Origin: a bacterium
Lineage (GTDB): Bacteria; Actinomycetota; Acidimicrobiia; Acidimicrobiales; CATQHL01
Assembly: GCA_026713745.1 (NCBI GenBank)
Contig: JAPONU010000234.1
Coordinates: 1-6,838, forward strand
DNA: 6,838 nt
Reading direction: 5' to 3'
Shown here: positions 1 through 6,050 of the stretch, piece after piece
Layout: each line of letters opens with the position of its first letter
Numbering within the stretch: position 1 is the stretch's first letter
The notes under the pieces: model-generated
Databases searched by the model: none
What the model was told of the DNA's origin: nothing
The model's input: only the letters and a program-made list of their open reading frames with translations
Position numbers and translations under genes: made by a program

Positions 1-146
1 AGCTCTCCGATGCGTGGCTCGGCGGCACCGTGCAGGCCGTGATGAAGGAGCAGATGGACTTCTTCGCCGCCCAAGGCGAGATCGACTCCGCACTCAGGAG
101 TTACGACGCATTCGTCGACACCAGCTTCCTCGAAGCCGTCAACTGA
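1..146 (+). CDS. 3' end of ABC transporter substrate-binding protein (taurine/sulfonate/nitrate class)
   Basis: Only the last 47 codons are present (frame from position 3, stop TGA at 144-146); the gene begins outside the window. The visible tail includes EQMDFFAAQGEI and SYDAFVDTSFLEA. This resembles the C-terminal helix and 'Y.x.(F/Y)(V/I)D.SFL' ending common in TauA/SsuA/NMT1-like solute-binding proteins. The full protein would be exported and would deliver substrate to the permease encoded at 1774-2775. Its place directly upstream of an ATPase and a permease of the same transporter class supports the assignment. The signal peptide and ligand-binding residues are not visible, so substrate identity (taurine, another sulfonate, or nitrate-like) cannot be read from this piece. 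The 141-base gap to the next gene, with a strong hairpin in it, is typical where the binding protein is made in excess over the membrane components. Confidence 0.75.
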   Translation, partial: LSDAWLGGTVQAVMKEQMDFFAAQGEIDSALRSYDAFVDTSFLEAVN

Positions 147-159
147 CGCCGGTTTGCGG

Positions 160-197
160 ACGGGCGGGCGCCGCTCCCCTTGCGCCCGCCCGCCCGT
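160..197 (+). terminator. GC-rich hairpin after the binding-protein gene (possible attenuator or mRNA stabiliser)
   Basis: ACGGGCGGGCG (160-170) is perfectly complementary to CGCCCGCCCGT (187-197), giving an 11-bp stem with a 16-nt loop. Because the arms are internally repetitive, a second register also pairs 11 bp (161-171 with 182-192, loop 10 nt). It starts 13 bases after the stop of the binding-protein gene. No U-run follows (TTCTGATTT), so it is not a textbook intrinsic terminator. Partial termination or 3'-end protection of the upstream mRNA is more likely, a known way to favour binding protein over transporter subunits. The pairing is seen directly; the function is inferred. Confidence 0.45.
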
Positions 198-256
198 TCT
201 GATTTCCGGAGGCGTCTAGTGTCCGGCAAGCGCCTTGTTCGCGGCCGGGCCGGCGA

Positions 257-273
257 CGGTTCCGCCCGAACCG
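257..273 (+). promoter_or_regulatory. Perfect 6-bp inverted repeat just upstream of the ATPase ribosome-binding site
   Basis: CGGTTC (257-262) and GAACCG (268-273) form a perfect inverted repeat with the 5-base spacer CGCCC. It ends 3 bases before the AGGAGG Shine-Dalgarno at 277-282. It could be an RNA hairpin affecting ribosome access or a half-site pair for a DNA-binding regulator. No convincing promoter boxes are recognisable nearby. Short GC-rich inverted repeats occur by chance in such DNA. Confidence 0.25.
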
Positions 274-276
274 CAT

Positions 277-282
277 AGGAGG
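277..282 (+). promoter_or_regulatory. Shine-Dalgarno AGGAGG that fixes the ATPase start at 288
   Basis: AGGAGG at 277-282 lies 5 bases before ATG 288. An in-frame GTG at 282 overlaps this motif and so cannot use it. ATG 288 is therefore the preferred start, two codons shorter than the longest open frame. Confidence 0.8.
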
Positions 283-287
283 TGGCA

Positions 288-1715
288 ATGGAGACTTTCG
301 TCCAGGGTCTGGCTGACGCGTGGGACGCGATCACCTACGGCGTCGTCGAGGGCGCCAAGTGGCTCAAGGTCATCTCGCTTGTTGCGGTGGCGTTGGGGGC
401 GGTCCTCATGACCCTCGATCTGCTATTCACGCCTGGGCGCCGCTTCAAGACCGCCGACCGGGGGGCGCAGCCCAGTGACGGCATCGTGCTGATCGGCCAG
501 CTCATGGCGGTTTCCGCTCTGCTCGGCGGGATCGTCTTGAGTTTCCGGGACACGGCGTCGCTGTGGCAGCCCGTCGTGTCGCTCCTCGGGGGAGCGGCCT
601 TGCTGGGGTTGCTGGTGTTGTACCGCCGGGCCGACGAGTCCCGCCGGGCGGTACTGGCCCGCTACGTGTGGCTGGCGCTGGCGGCAAGTTCGCTGGTCGC
701 CGTCTTCCTGGCCTATCAGCAGCGCGCTGACTCGACCATCCCCTATGTGGCGCTGCTGGGTGCGGTGTTCATGCTGGCCCGGGCCTGGTTCGCGCTGGCC
801 CGCCCCGAGGTGCACTTCGACAGCTCGAAGGCGCAGGCGGCGACCGAGTCGAAGACCGACAGCCCGCTGGTGGTGGAGGACCTGGGCATGATCTACGAGC
901 TTCCCGACGGCGGCGAGGTCGAGGCTCTCAAGGACGTTTCCTTCACGCTGGAGCCCGGCCGCCTGCTAACCCTGCTGGGCCCGTCGGGTTGCGGCAAGAC
1001 CACACTGCTCAACATCCTCGCCGGCTTCCTGGCGCCCACGTCCGGTGAGGTGAAGCTGGGCAGCGAGCCGATCACGGGGCCCGGCCAGGACCGCGGCATG
1101 GTGTTCCAGCAGGGGGCGCTGTTCGAGTGGCTCAGCGTCAACGACAACGTCGGTTTCGGCGCCCGCATGAACGGCCGCTCACGGCCCGCTTCACGCGAGG
1201 CGGTGCAGGATCTGCTGCGCATCGTGGGACTGCAGGATTTCGGCGACAAGGCCGTATACGAACTGTCGGGCGGGATGCAGCAGCGCGTGGCCCTGGCCCG
1301 CTGCCTCGCCAACAACCCCAGCATCATCCTGATGGACGAGCCCCTCGGTGCCCTCGACGCGCTGACCCGCGAGAAAATGCAGGGCTTGGTGCTCAACTTG
1401 TGGAACGAGACCGGCAAGACCATCGTTCTGGTCACCCACAGTGTGGAAGAGGCGCTGTATCTCGGTGACCAACTGTTCGTGATGGCGCCCCGGCCCGGCC
1501 GCATCGAACGGGTCTACAACCTGCCCTTCGCCCGCGAAGCGCTGACCGCCGACGCGCGCCAGTTGAAGACCTCACCGGAGTTCATCCGTGTCCGGGAGGA
1601 GATCCTCTCGATGATCTGGGAAATGGAGGAACAGATCATGGGAACCGGAGGAGGCGGCGCGCCGCCGACCACCGAGCTTTCCGCCCAAGCCAGCCAAACG
1701 TTCCGGACCATTTGA
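288..1715 (+). CDS. TauB/SsuB-type ABC transporter ATPase fused to an N-terminal membrane domain
   Basis: 475 residues, nearly twice the roughly 250-270 usual for TauB/SsuB/NrtD ATPases. The C-terminal half is a complete nucleotide-binding domain: Walker A GPSGCGKTT (231-239), Q-loop VFQQG (272-276), signature LSGGMQQR (326-333), Walker B IILMDEP (346-352), D-loop GALDA (354-358) and switch histidine H384 in LVTHSVEEAL. All catalytic motifs are intact, so it should hydrolyse ATP to drive import. The N-terminal 180 residues are not part of the standard family. They hold about five hydrophobic stretches (around 28-47, 66-86, 94-112, 126-143 and 151-171), then a polar linker into the ABC domain. 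The tail (about 452-475) is Gly/Ala/Pro/Thr-rich and probably disordered. The downstream gene supplies the cognate permease. The substrate is probably an organosulfonate such as taurine, judged from context; nitrate-type or other small-anion transport remains possible. The ABC assignment is secure; the role of the membrane domain is unknown. Confidence 0.93.
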   Translation: METFVQGLADAWDAITYGVVEGAKWLKVISLVAVALGAVLMTLDLLFTPGRRFKTADRGAQPSDGIVLIGQLMAVSALLGGIVLSFRDTASLWQPVVSLLGGAALLGLLVLYRRADESRRAVLARYVWLALAASSLVAVFLAYQQRADSTIPYVALLGAVFMLARAWFALARPEVHFDSSKAQAATESKTDSPLVVEDLGMIYELPDGGEVEALKDVSFTLEPGRLLTLLGPSGCGKTTLLNILAGFLAPTSGEVKLGSEPITGPGQDRGMVFQQGALFEWLSVNDNVGFGARMNGRSRPASREAVQDLLRIVGLQDFGDKAVYELSGGMQQRVALARCLANNPSIILMDEPLGALDALTREKMQGLVLNLWNETGKTIVLVTHSVEEALYLGDQLFVMAPRPGRIERVYNLPFAREALTADARQLKTSPEFIRVREEILSMIWEMEEQIMGTGGGGAPPTTELSAQASQTFRTI

Positions 1716-1773
1716 TCGTGGAGAGACCGGACGGACACGCCGTGAGGACACCGTTGACCAGCGAGGCCACAGC

Positions 1774-2775
1774 ATGAACCTGCGTCCCAACCTCTTGCGC
1801 CGGCAGCAGGACCGGAGCACCCGCAAGACGGTCACCTTCGGCGACGCCACCGAGATCAAGGGCGCCTTGCGGTGGAGCCTCATCAGCCTGCTCGTCATCC
1901 TGGCGGTCTGGTTCATCGCCACGAACGTCTGGGGTATGCCTGCGGCGTGGTACGACTACGCCGACGAGGTTCGGGCCGGCCTGACCGAGGACGAGAGTTA
2001 CCGCCAGCGCGACCTGCTGCGGGACTGCGAGCGGGCGGCCGAGGAGCCCCAGGAGTTCCCGGGCCTGCCGAGTTGCTCCTACACGCAGTGGATCAACGAG
2101 CGGACACTGCCAAGCCCCCAGCAGGTCTTCGAAGCCGGCTGGGACTTCGGCCGCAACGGCTACAGCGACGTCACGCTCTGGGAGCACGTCTGGGACAGCT
2201 TCAGCCGCCTGGCCAAGGGGCTGTTCTGGGGCGTGATCATCGGCGTCCCCATCGGCTTGGCCATGGGCCTGTCGAACCGCTGGCGAGGCGTCTTCGACCC
2301 CATCGTGGAGTTGCTGCGCCCCATACCGCCGCTGGCGCTGATCCCCCTGTTCATCGTGTGGTTCGGTATCGGCGAGGAGGGCAAGGTCAACCTGCTGCTG
2401 TTCGCGGCGATCTGGATCATGGTGATCGCGGCCCGCTCCGGAGCGCTGGCGGTCAACACGACCAAGGTCCATGCCGCCTACTCGCTGGGCGCGTCGAAGG
2501 CCCAGGTGCTGCGCCATGTGATCCTGCCCAACGCCATGCCGGAGATCTTCACCGGGCTGCGAGTGGCCATCGGCGTGTGCTGGGGCACCCTGGTGGCCGC
2601 CGAGCTGCTCGGCTCCAGCTCCGGGCTGGGGTTCACGATCTTCAAGGCCCGCCAGTTCTTCCTGCTCGACACGATGCTCTCGGCGGTGATCCTCATCAGC
2701 ATCCTCGGTGTGGGCATGGACGGGGCTATGCGTGTGGCAGAGAAGCGGCTGATCCCCTGGCGGGGCAAAGGTTGA
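1774..2775 (+). CDS. TauC/SsuC-type ABC transporter permease with enlarged first extracytoplasmic loop
   Basis: 333 residues, longer than the roughly 250-280 usual for TauC/SsuC permeases. ATG 1774 follows GAGG (1763-1766) at 7 bases. After a charged N-terminus, helix 1 spans about 34-52. The family core then runs from TLPSPQQV (111-118), matching the 'LPSP' that normally follows helix 1, through LLRPIPPLALIPLFIVWFG (180-198). The EAA-type coupling motif, AAYSLGASKAQVLRHVILP (234-252), contacts the ATPase. Further helices lie near 147-167, 203-222, 262-282 and 299-317. Between helix 1 and TLPSP lies an extra polar stretch of about 55 residues (about 56-110), rich in Glu/Arg, with two cysteines (C85, C101). 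If the topology is standard it would face the outside. The protein forms the translocation pore with the binding protein and ATPase encoded upstream. The 58-base gap upstream holds nothing I can recognise. Confidence 0.93.
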   Translation: MNLRPNLLRRQQDRSTRKTVTFGDATEIKGALRWSLISLLVILAVWFIATNVWGMPAAWYDYADEVRAGLTEDESYRQRDLLRDCERAAEEPQEFPGLPSCSYTQWINERTLPSPQQVFEAGWDFGRNGYSDVTLWEHVWDSFSRLAKGLFWGVIIGVPIGLAMGLSNRWRGVFDPIVELLRPIPPLALIPLFIVWFGIGEEGKVNLLLFAAIWIMVIAARSGALAVNTTKVHAAYSLGASKAQVLRHVILPNAMPEIFTGLRVAIGVCWGTLVAAELLGSSSGLGFTIFKARQFFLLDTMLSAVILISILGVGMDGAMRVAEKRLIPWRGKG

Positions 2776-3788
2776 CCGACGCTCCGCCGGCGGCGGCTCG
2801 CATCCCGGTTACCGAGTCGTGGCGGCGTCGGGCCGCCGCCACGCGCATGCGGGTGGTGCTGGCCGATGGCCACGACAGGCGGGCCATCGGCGCCTGCACC
2901 CGCTTGGAGCGGGAGGGACTTGCGGACCCGGTTCTCCTCGACGATCCCGCCACCTTCGGTTCGCCGGCGGTGCGAGCAGAGGCCCAGGCGTCGCCGTCCA
3001 GCGAGCGCATCGATCTGGACGATCCGCTCCACGTGGCCGCTCTCATGGTGGCTGCCGGCGAGGCTGACGCCTGCGTGGGCGGGGCGACCCGGCCGACTGC
3101 CGATGTGGTGCGGGCAGCCCTGACCTGCATCGGACTCGCCCCCGGCGTCGAGATCCTCAGCAGCTGCTTCCTGCTGGTGCTGGCTGACGGGAGGCCGGTC
3201 ACGTTCGCCGATTGCGGCGTGGTGCCCGAACCCGACGCCACCCAACTCGCCTCGATCGCGATTTCGAGCGCGGCGACACACGAGGTGCTCGTCGGCGAGC
3301 AAGCCCGGGTGGCCATGCTGTCGTATTCCACCAAGGGCAGCGCCACCGGCCCGCGGGTGGACCGGATCCGTTCCGCTACTGACATCGTGCGACGCCGGGC
3401 GCCGTCGCTTGCGGTCGACGGCGAGTTGCAGTTCGACGCGGCCTGGGCCCGCGAGGTGGCCCGGTCGAAGGCCCCGGACTCGGAGGTGGCGGGTCAGGCA
3501 AACGTCTTCATTTTCCCCGACCTTGATTCAGGGAATATCGCGTACAAGGTCGCCGAGAGGCTCGGGGGCGCCCGGGCCTATGGGCCATTGCTGCAGGGCA
3601 CGGCGCGTGTCATCCACGACCTGTCTCGGGGCTGCGACACCGACGACATCGTGACCGTCGCCGGAATCGCCGCCTGCCAGGCAGCGCGCGTGTCGTCAGT
3701 GGGGTCTAACCATGACGCTATAGCTGGTAGCTTCGAGGAGATAGCTCCTCCGGGGCTCGAGGCAGAGGCGAGAGGTGGGCAGCCATGA
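2772..3788 (+). CDS. pta: Phosphate acetyltransferase (Pta)
   Basis: Interconverts acetyl phosphate + CoA and acetyl-CoA + phosphate in the cytoplasm. TTG 2772 is chosen because it overlaps the permease stop as TTGA, has GGGG (2762-2765) upstream, and restores the N-terminal helix before the conserved RVVLADGHD strand. ATG 2847 would remove 25 residues. The 338-residue product is a single-domain Pta. Landmarks are GGATRPTADVVRAAL (103-117, with the conserved R114), SSCFLLVL (130-137), TFADCGVVPEPDA (144-156), AMLSYSTKGSA (181-191), ANVFIFPDLDSGNIAYK (243-259), GPLLQG (271-276) and DLSRGCDTDD (283-292). S285, R286 and D292 match the Ser-Arg and Asp catalytic residues known from the Methanosarcina enzyme. 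The usual family end is near ACQAA (301-305); here about 33 extra residues follow. No acetate kinase gene is adjacent. Next to a sulfonate-type transporter it fits a role downstream of Xsc, which releases acetyl phosphate. That pathway role is inference; the enzyme identity is firm. Confidence 0.95.
   Translation: MTDAPPAAARIPVTESWRRRAAATRMRVVLADGHDRRAIGACTRLEREGLADPVLLDDPATFGSPAVRAEAQASPSSERIDLDDPLHVAALMVAAGEADACVGGATRPTADVVRAALTCIGLAPGVEILSSCFLLVLADGRPVTFADCGVVPEPDATQLASIAISSAATHEVLVGEQARVAMLSYSTKGSATGPRVDRIRSATDIVRRRAPSLAVDGELQFDAAWAREVARSKAPDSEVAGQANVFIFPDLDSGNIAYKVAERLGGARAYGPLLQGTARVIHDLSRGCDTDDIVTVAGIAACQAARVSSVGSNHDAIAGSFEEIAPPGLEAEARGGQP
3717..3750 (+). promoter_or_regulatory. Cluster of palindromes before the TetR gene (possible operator, inside the pta 3' end)
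   Basis: GCTATAGC (3717-3724) is a perfect 8-bp palindrome. GAGGAG-ATAG-CTCCTC (3735-3750) is a perfect 6-bp inverted repeat with a 4-base spacer. Both lie 35-68 bases upstream of the regulator start, in a less GC-rich patch encoding the atypical C-terminal extension of Pta. TetR proteins often bind palindromes close to their own gene, and TATAGC could act as a -10 box, though no good -35 box is visible. The symmetry is seen directly; operator function is a guess. Confidence 0.3.
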
Positions 3789-4408
3789 CGCGCATTCAGG
3801 ACGGTTCTCCGGTGCCGCGGCGGCCACTCGACCGCGAGCGAGTGATTTCAGCGGCGGCCCAGGTCTCCGACTCCGAGGGCCTCCACAAGCTCACCCTCAC
3901 CCGGGTTGCCGACATGCTCGGCGTGCGCCAGCCGGCGCTGTATCGCCACGTCGGCGGCTATGACGATCTGCTGCGCAGCCTCAGCCTCCTGGGTCGGGAG
4001 ATCCTGGCGCAACGGCTCGCCGACGCCGCCGTCGGACTCTCGGGCGAGGATGCGGTGGCCGCCGTCGGACATGCCTGGCGCAAGATGGTTCGGGACCACC
4101 CGGGCATCTATGCCGCCACCGATCGCTACCCGTGCGCCGGAGACCCCGAACTCGAAGCCGCAGTGGAGCGAGTGCTCGCCGTGCTGGGCCAGGCCCTGCG
4201 GGGCTACGACCTCAGTGACGTGCACCGCGTCCACGCGGCCCGCACCCTGCGCAGTGCATTCCATGGCTTCAGCCACCTCGAATCGGGGGACGGCCATCCA
4301 CTGCCCCATGATCCCGAGGACACATTCGGGCATCTCGTGGAACTGCTGTGCGCCGGGATCCACCGGCTTTCCCGCCGATCGGCCGTGGGCGCCGGAGACG
4401 TCCTGTGA
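3785..4408 (+). CDS. TetR/AcrR-family transcriptional regulator
   Basis: 207 residues, normal TetR length. ATG 3785 overlaps the pta stop as ATGA and has a good Shine-Dalgarno, GAGGTGGG (3772-3779). The N-terminal DNA-binding domain shows RERVISAAAQVSDSEGLHKLTL (17-38) followed by the helix-turn-helix RVADMLGVRQPALYRHVGG (40-58), with the family-typical 'ALYRHV' recognition helix. The C-terminal ligand domain contains AARTLRSAFHGFSHLES (151-167) and a final VELLCAGI helix. This matches the TetR_C_33 (WHG) type of effector domain. It most likely acts as a ligand-responsive repressor of this locus. Lying between pta and the oxidoreductase genes, and co-translated with them, suggests it senses a pathway intermediate, but the effector cannot be read from sequence. 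Candidate operators lie at 3717-3750 and less convincingly at 257-273. Confidence 0.9.
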   Translation: MTRIQDGSPVPRRPLDRERVISAAAQVSDSEGLHKLTLTRVADMLGVRQPALYRHVGGYDDLLRSLSLLGREILAQRLADAAVGLSGEDAVAAVGHAWRKMVRDHPGIYAATDRYPCAGDPELEAAVERVLAVLGQALRGYDLSDVHRVHAARTLRSAFHGFSHLESGDGHPLPHDPEDTFGHLVELLCAGIHRLSRRSAVGAGDVL

Positions 4409-5919
4409 CCCGGCTCGGGTTCCTGCTCGACAGCGAGAGCTGCATCGGCTGTCACGCCTGCACGGTGGCATGCAAGAGCGAGCACGACATACCTCTCGGC
4501 GTGAACCGCACCTGGGTGAAGTACATCGAGACCGGCTCGTTCCCCGATGTCAACCGGCACTTCTCGGTGATGCGGTGCAACCACTGCGACGACGCGCCGT
4601 GCATCAGCATCTGTCCCACCAACGCCCTGTTCCGGGCGTCCAACGGCGTCGTGGACTTCGACGACGACAACTGCATCGGCTGCAAGGGGTGCATGAACGC
4701 CTGCCCCTACGACGCCATCTACATCAACCCCGCCACCGACACCGCCAACAAGTGCAACTTCTGCAATCACCGCATCGAGCAGGGTCTCGAACCGAGTTGC
4801 GTGGTGGTCTGTCCTACCCACGCCATCAAGGTGGCCGACCTCGACGACCCCGACGACGAGACCACCCGCCTCATTGCCCGTAGCGAGACTGCGGTGCGGG
4901 CGCCGGAGCAGGGGACCCTTCCCAAGGTGCACTACCGGGGCGCCGATCCGGCGTCGCTGGACCCGCTCCGCACGGCGATCGCGCCCGACGGGATGATCTG
5001 GGCGGACACCACCGCCCAGCACCCCACCGCCGACCCCGGCGGCTCGGGCGTGATGGCGCGCACCACCTACACCACGGCGCATGAGATGACCTGGAAGGCG
5101 AAGGTGTCGAGCTACCTGGTCACCAAGGCCGTGGCTTCGGGCATGATGGCCGTGGCTGCGCTGCTGGTGCTGCTCGGCCACGGCGGCGCCCAGGCAGCGG
5201 TGGGTGTTGTGCCGCCGCTGGTTGCCGGCGTGTTTCTGGCGGTGACGGGCGTGTTGCTGGTGTGGGACCTGCGCAGGCCCGAGCGGTTCTACTACCTGAT
5301 CACGCGAGCGAACCCCCGGTCCTGGCTGGTGAAGGGAACGGTGGTCCTCGGGGCCTTCGCCGCGGTGTGCGCGGCATGGTTCATCGCCGGCGTGGTGGGT
5401 TCGGGCGGGGCGTTGGTCGTGCTCGCCGCGCCTGGCGCGCTGCTGGCCGCGGCCACGGCGGGCTACACCGCCTTCCTGTTCGGCCAGTGCGAGGGCCGTG
5501 ACCTCTGGCAGACCCACCTGTTGCTGCCGACGCTGCTCGCGCAGGCCGTGGTGGCCGGCGGCGCCGGCTACGCCACCCTGGCGCTGGTCGCCGATGTGCC
5601 CGGGTTCGCCGCGGTCCAGTGGGTGCTGCTGGCGGGACTGCTCGCCACTGCGGTGCTCGTGGCGGCGGAGATCCTGTCGGCCCGGACGGCCCACGTGCGC
5701 GCCGCGGTGGCGACGATGACCCGGGGCCCCTACGCCCGGCGCTTCTGGGCCGGGGGAGTGGTGCTGGGCCTGGCGGTGCCGGTCACCTTCGTCAGCGTCG
5801 GGCTCGCAACCGACTTGGGGTCCTGGCCGGCCGCGGTGGCTGGGATCAGCGCCACCGCCGGCATGTGGTTCTACGAGGACAGCTTCGTGCGGGCGGGCCA
5901 GTCGGTCCCGCTGTCGTAG
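4405..5919 (+). CDS. Fused [4Fe-4S] electron-transfer subunit and NrfD/DmsC-like membrane anchor (SoeB-SoeC-like)
   Basis: GTG 4405 is preferred: it overlaps the TetR stop as GTGA, has GGAG (4394-4397) at 7 bases, and starts the protein just before the first cluster motif. An ATG at 4348 would add 19 unlike residues inside the TetR gene. The product has 504 residues. Residues 1 to about 200 are a DmsB/PsrB/SoeB-type ferredoxin with 16 cysteines for four [4Fe-4S] clusters: C13/16/19/23, C58/61/66/70, C90/93/96/100 and C117/120/132/136. From about 233 to 490 there are about eight hydrophobic helices, including GQCEGRDLWQTHLLLP (360-375), which resembles NrfD/DmsC-family quinone-interacting anchors. 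These are usually two separate genes. No Tat or Sec signal precedes the Fe-S part, so the clusters should face the cytoplasm. It would carry electrons between the molybdoenzyme encoded at 6047 and the quinone pool. Sulfite oxidation is the best contextual guess; polysulfide, tetrathionate or DMSO-type enzymes are alternatives. Confidence 0.88.
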   Translation: MTRLGFLLDSESCIGCHACTVACKSEHDIPLGVNRTWVKYIETGSFPDVNRHFSVMRCNHCDDAPCISICPTNALFRASNGVVDFDDDNCIGCKGCMNACPYDAIYINPATDTANKCNFCNHRIEQGLEPSCVVVCPTHAIKVADLDDPDDETTRLIARSETAVRAPEQGTLPKVHYRGADPASLDPLRTAIAPDGMIWADTTAQHPTADPGGSGVMARTTYTTAHEMTWKAKVSSYLVTKAVASGMMAVAALLVLLGHGGAQAAVGVVPPLVAGVFLAVTGVLLVWDLRRPERFYYLITRANPRSWLVKGTVVLGAFAAVCAAWFIAGVVGSGGALVVLAAPGALLAAATAGYTAFLFGQCEGRDLWQTHLLLPTLLAQAVVAGGAGYATLALVADVPGFAAVQWVLLAGLLATAVLVAAEILSARTAHVRAAVATMTRGPYARRFWAGGVVLGLAVPVTFVSVGLATDLGSWPAAVAGISATAGMWFYEDSFVRAGQSVPLS

Positions 5920-5926
5920 GGGAGGG
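5919..5926 (+). promoter_or_regulatory. Strong Shine-Dalgarno GGGGAGGG ahead of GTG 5934
   Basis: GGGGAGGG starts on the last base of the upstream TAG stop and lies 7 bases before GTG 5934. This is ideal spacing for that small ORF, but 120 bases from the molybdoenzyme ATG at 6047, which itself has no good Shine-Dalgarno (only GATGG at 6032-6036). It is either the real site for a leader ORF or the former site of the molybdoenzyme gene, displaced by repeat insertion. Confidence 0.55.
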
Positions 5927-5933
5927 CTGATTC

Positions 5934-6050
5934 GTGCCGGCAACGACTTCTCCCGTCACCCCGGCGGAGGCCGGGATCCATCGTCCCGAAGGCCGGCCCG
6001 TGCCGCCGGTCGAGCATCCGGCAGGTTCCCTGATGGCGCGAACACCATGA
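5934..6050 (+). CDS. Possible 38-codon leader ORF coupled to the molybdoenzyme gene
   Basis: GTG 5934 to TGA 6048-6050 gives 38 residues. It has a strong Shine-Dalgarno at 5919-5926, and its stop overlaps the downstream ATG at 6047 as ATGA, the same junction style as the other genes here. Against a real protein, its middle (SPVTPAEAGIHRP) is what a dispersed REP-like palindrome encodes in this frame. Such peptides appear in many spurious gene calls. The peptide is Pro-rich with no domain, signal or helix. I think translation through it is plausible as a coupling device, while a functional peptide is unlikely. Confidence 0.35.
   Translation: MPATTSPVTPAEAGIHRPEGRPVPPVEHPAGSLMARTP
5954..5980 (+). 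repeat. REP-like dispersed palindromic repeat
   Basis: The stretch has the form CGTCAC-CCCGGC-GGAG-GCCGGG-ATCCA. A perfect 6-bp stem (5960-5965 with 5970-5975) closes a GGAG tetraloop, flanked by CGTCA on the left and ATCCA on the right. This matches the layout of a widespread intergenic repeat class with consensus like GTCATTCCCGCGAAAGCGGGAATCCA, here in a CCGG-rich version. Only one copy is in the window, so its repeat nature rests on resemblance to the known class. It sits in the 127-base gap between the Fe-S/anchor gene and the molybdoenzyme gene and may also form an RNA hairpin between their cistrons. Confidence 0.6.

Noticed and set aside
282..287. GTG 282 as the start of the ATPase gene
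   Set aside because: It overlaps the Shine-Dalgarno AGGAGG at 277-282; ATG 288 has correct spacing.
1636..2517. 293-codon minus-strand open frame opposite the ATPase end and permease
   Set aside because: Asp/Arg/Gln-rich shadow translation; it overlaps the confident permease core and has no domain.
1872..2771. Upstream part of the long frame that continues into pta
   Set aside because: It is the out-of-frame shadow of the permease gene and translates to an Arg/His/Gly-rich sequence. Real Pta homology begins only around 2800, so TTG 2772 is the sensible start.
3710..3791. Direct repeat CCATGACGC at 3710-3718 and 3783-3791, as if the tetR start were duplicated
   Set aside because: Only nine bases match and the upstream copy reads ATG ACG CTA TAG, stopping after three codons. 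Chance is a sufficient explanation, though it lies in the odd patch at the pta 3' end.
4348..4404. ATG 4348 as the start of the Fe-S/anchor fusion
   Set aside because: It would add 19 Arg/Pro-rich residues lying wholly within the TetR gene; GTG 4405 has a ribosome-binding site, a GTGA overlap, and places the first cluster motif at a usual distance from the N-terminus.
4204..5943. 579-codon open frame on the minus strand opposite the TetR and Fe-S fusion genes
   Set aside because: Low-complexity His/Arg/Gly-rich translation with no domain. The plus strand of the same DNA encodes clear cysteine cluster motifs and helices. Long antisense frames are expected at this G+C content.
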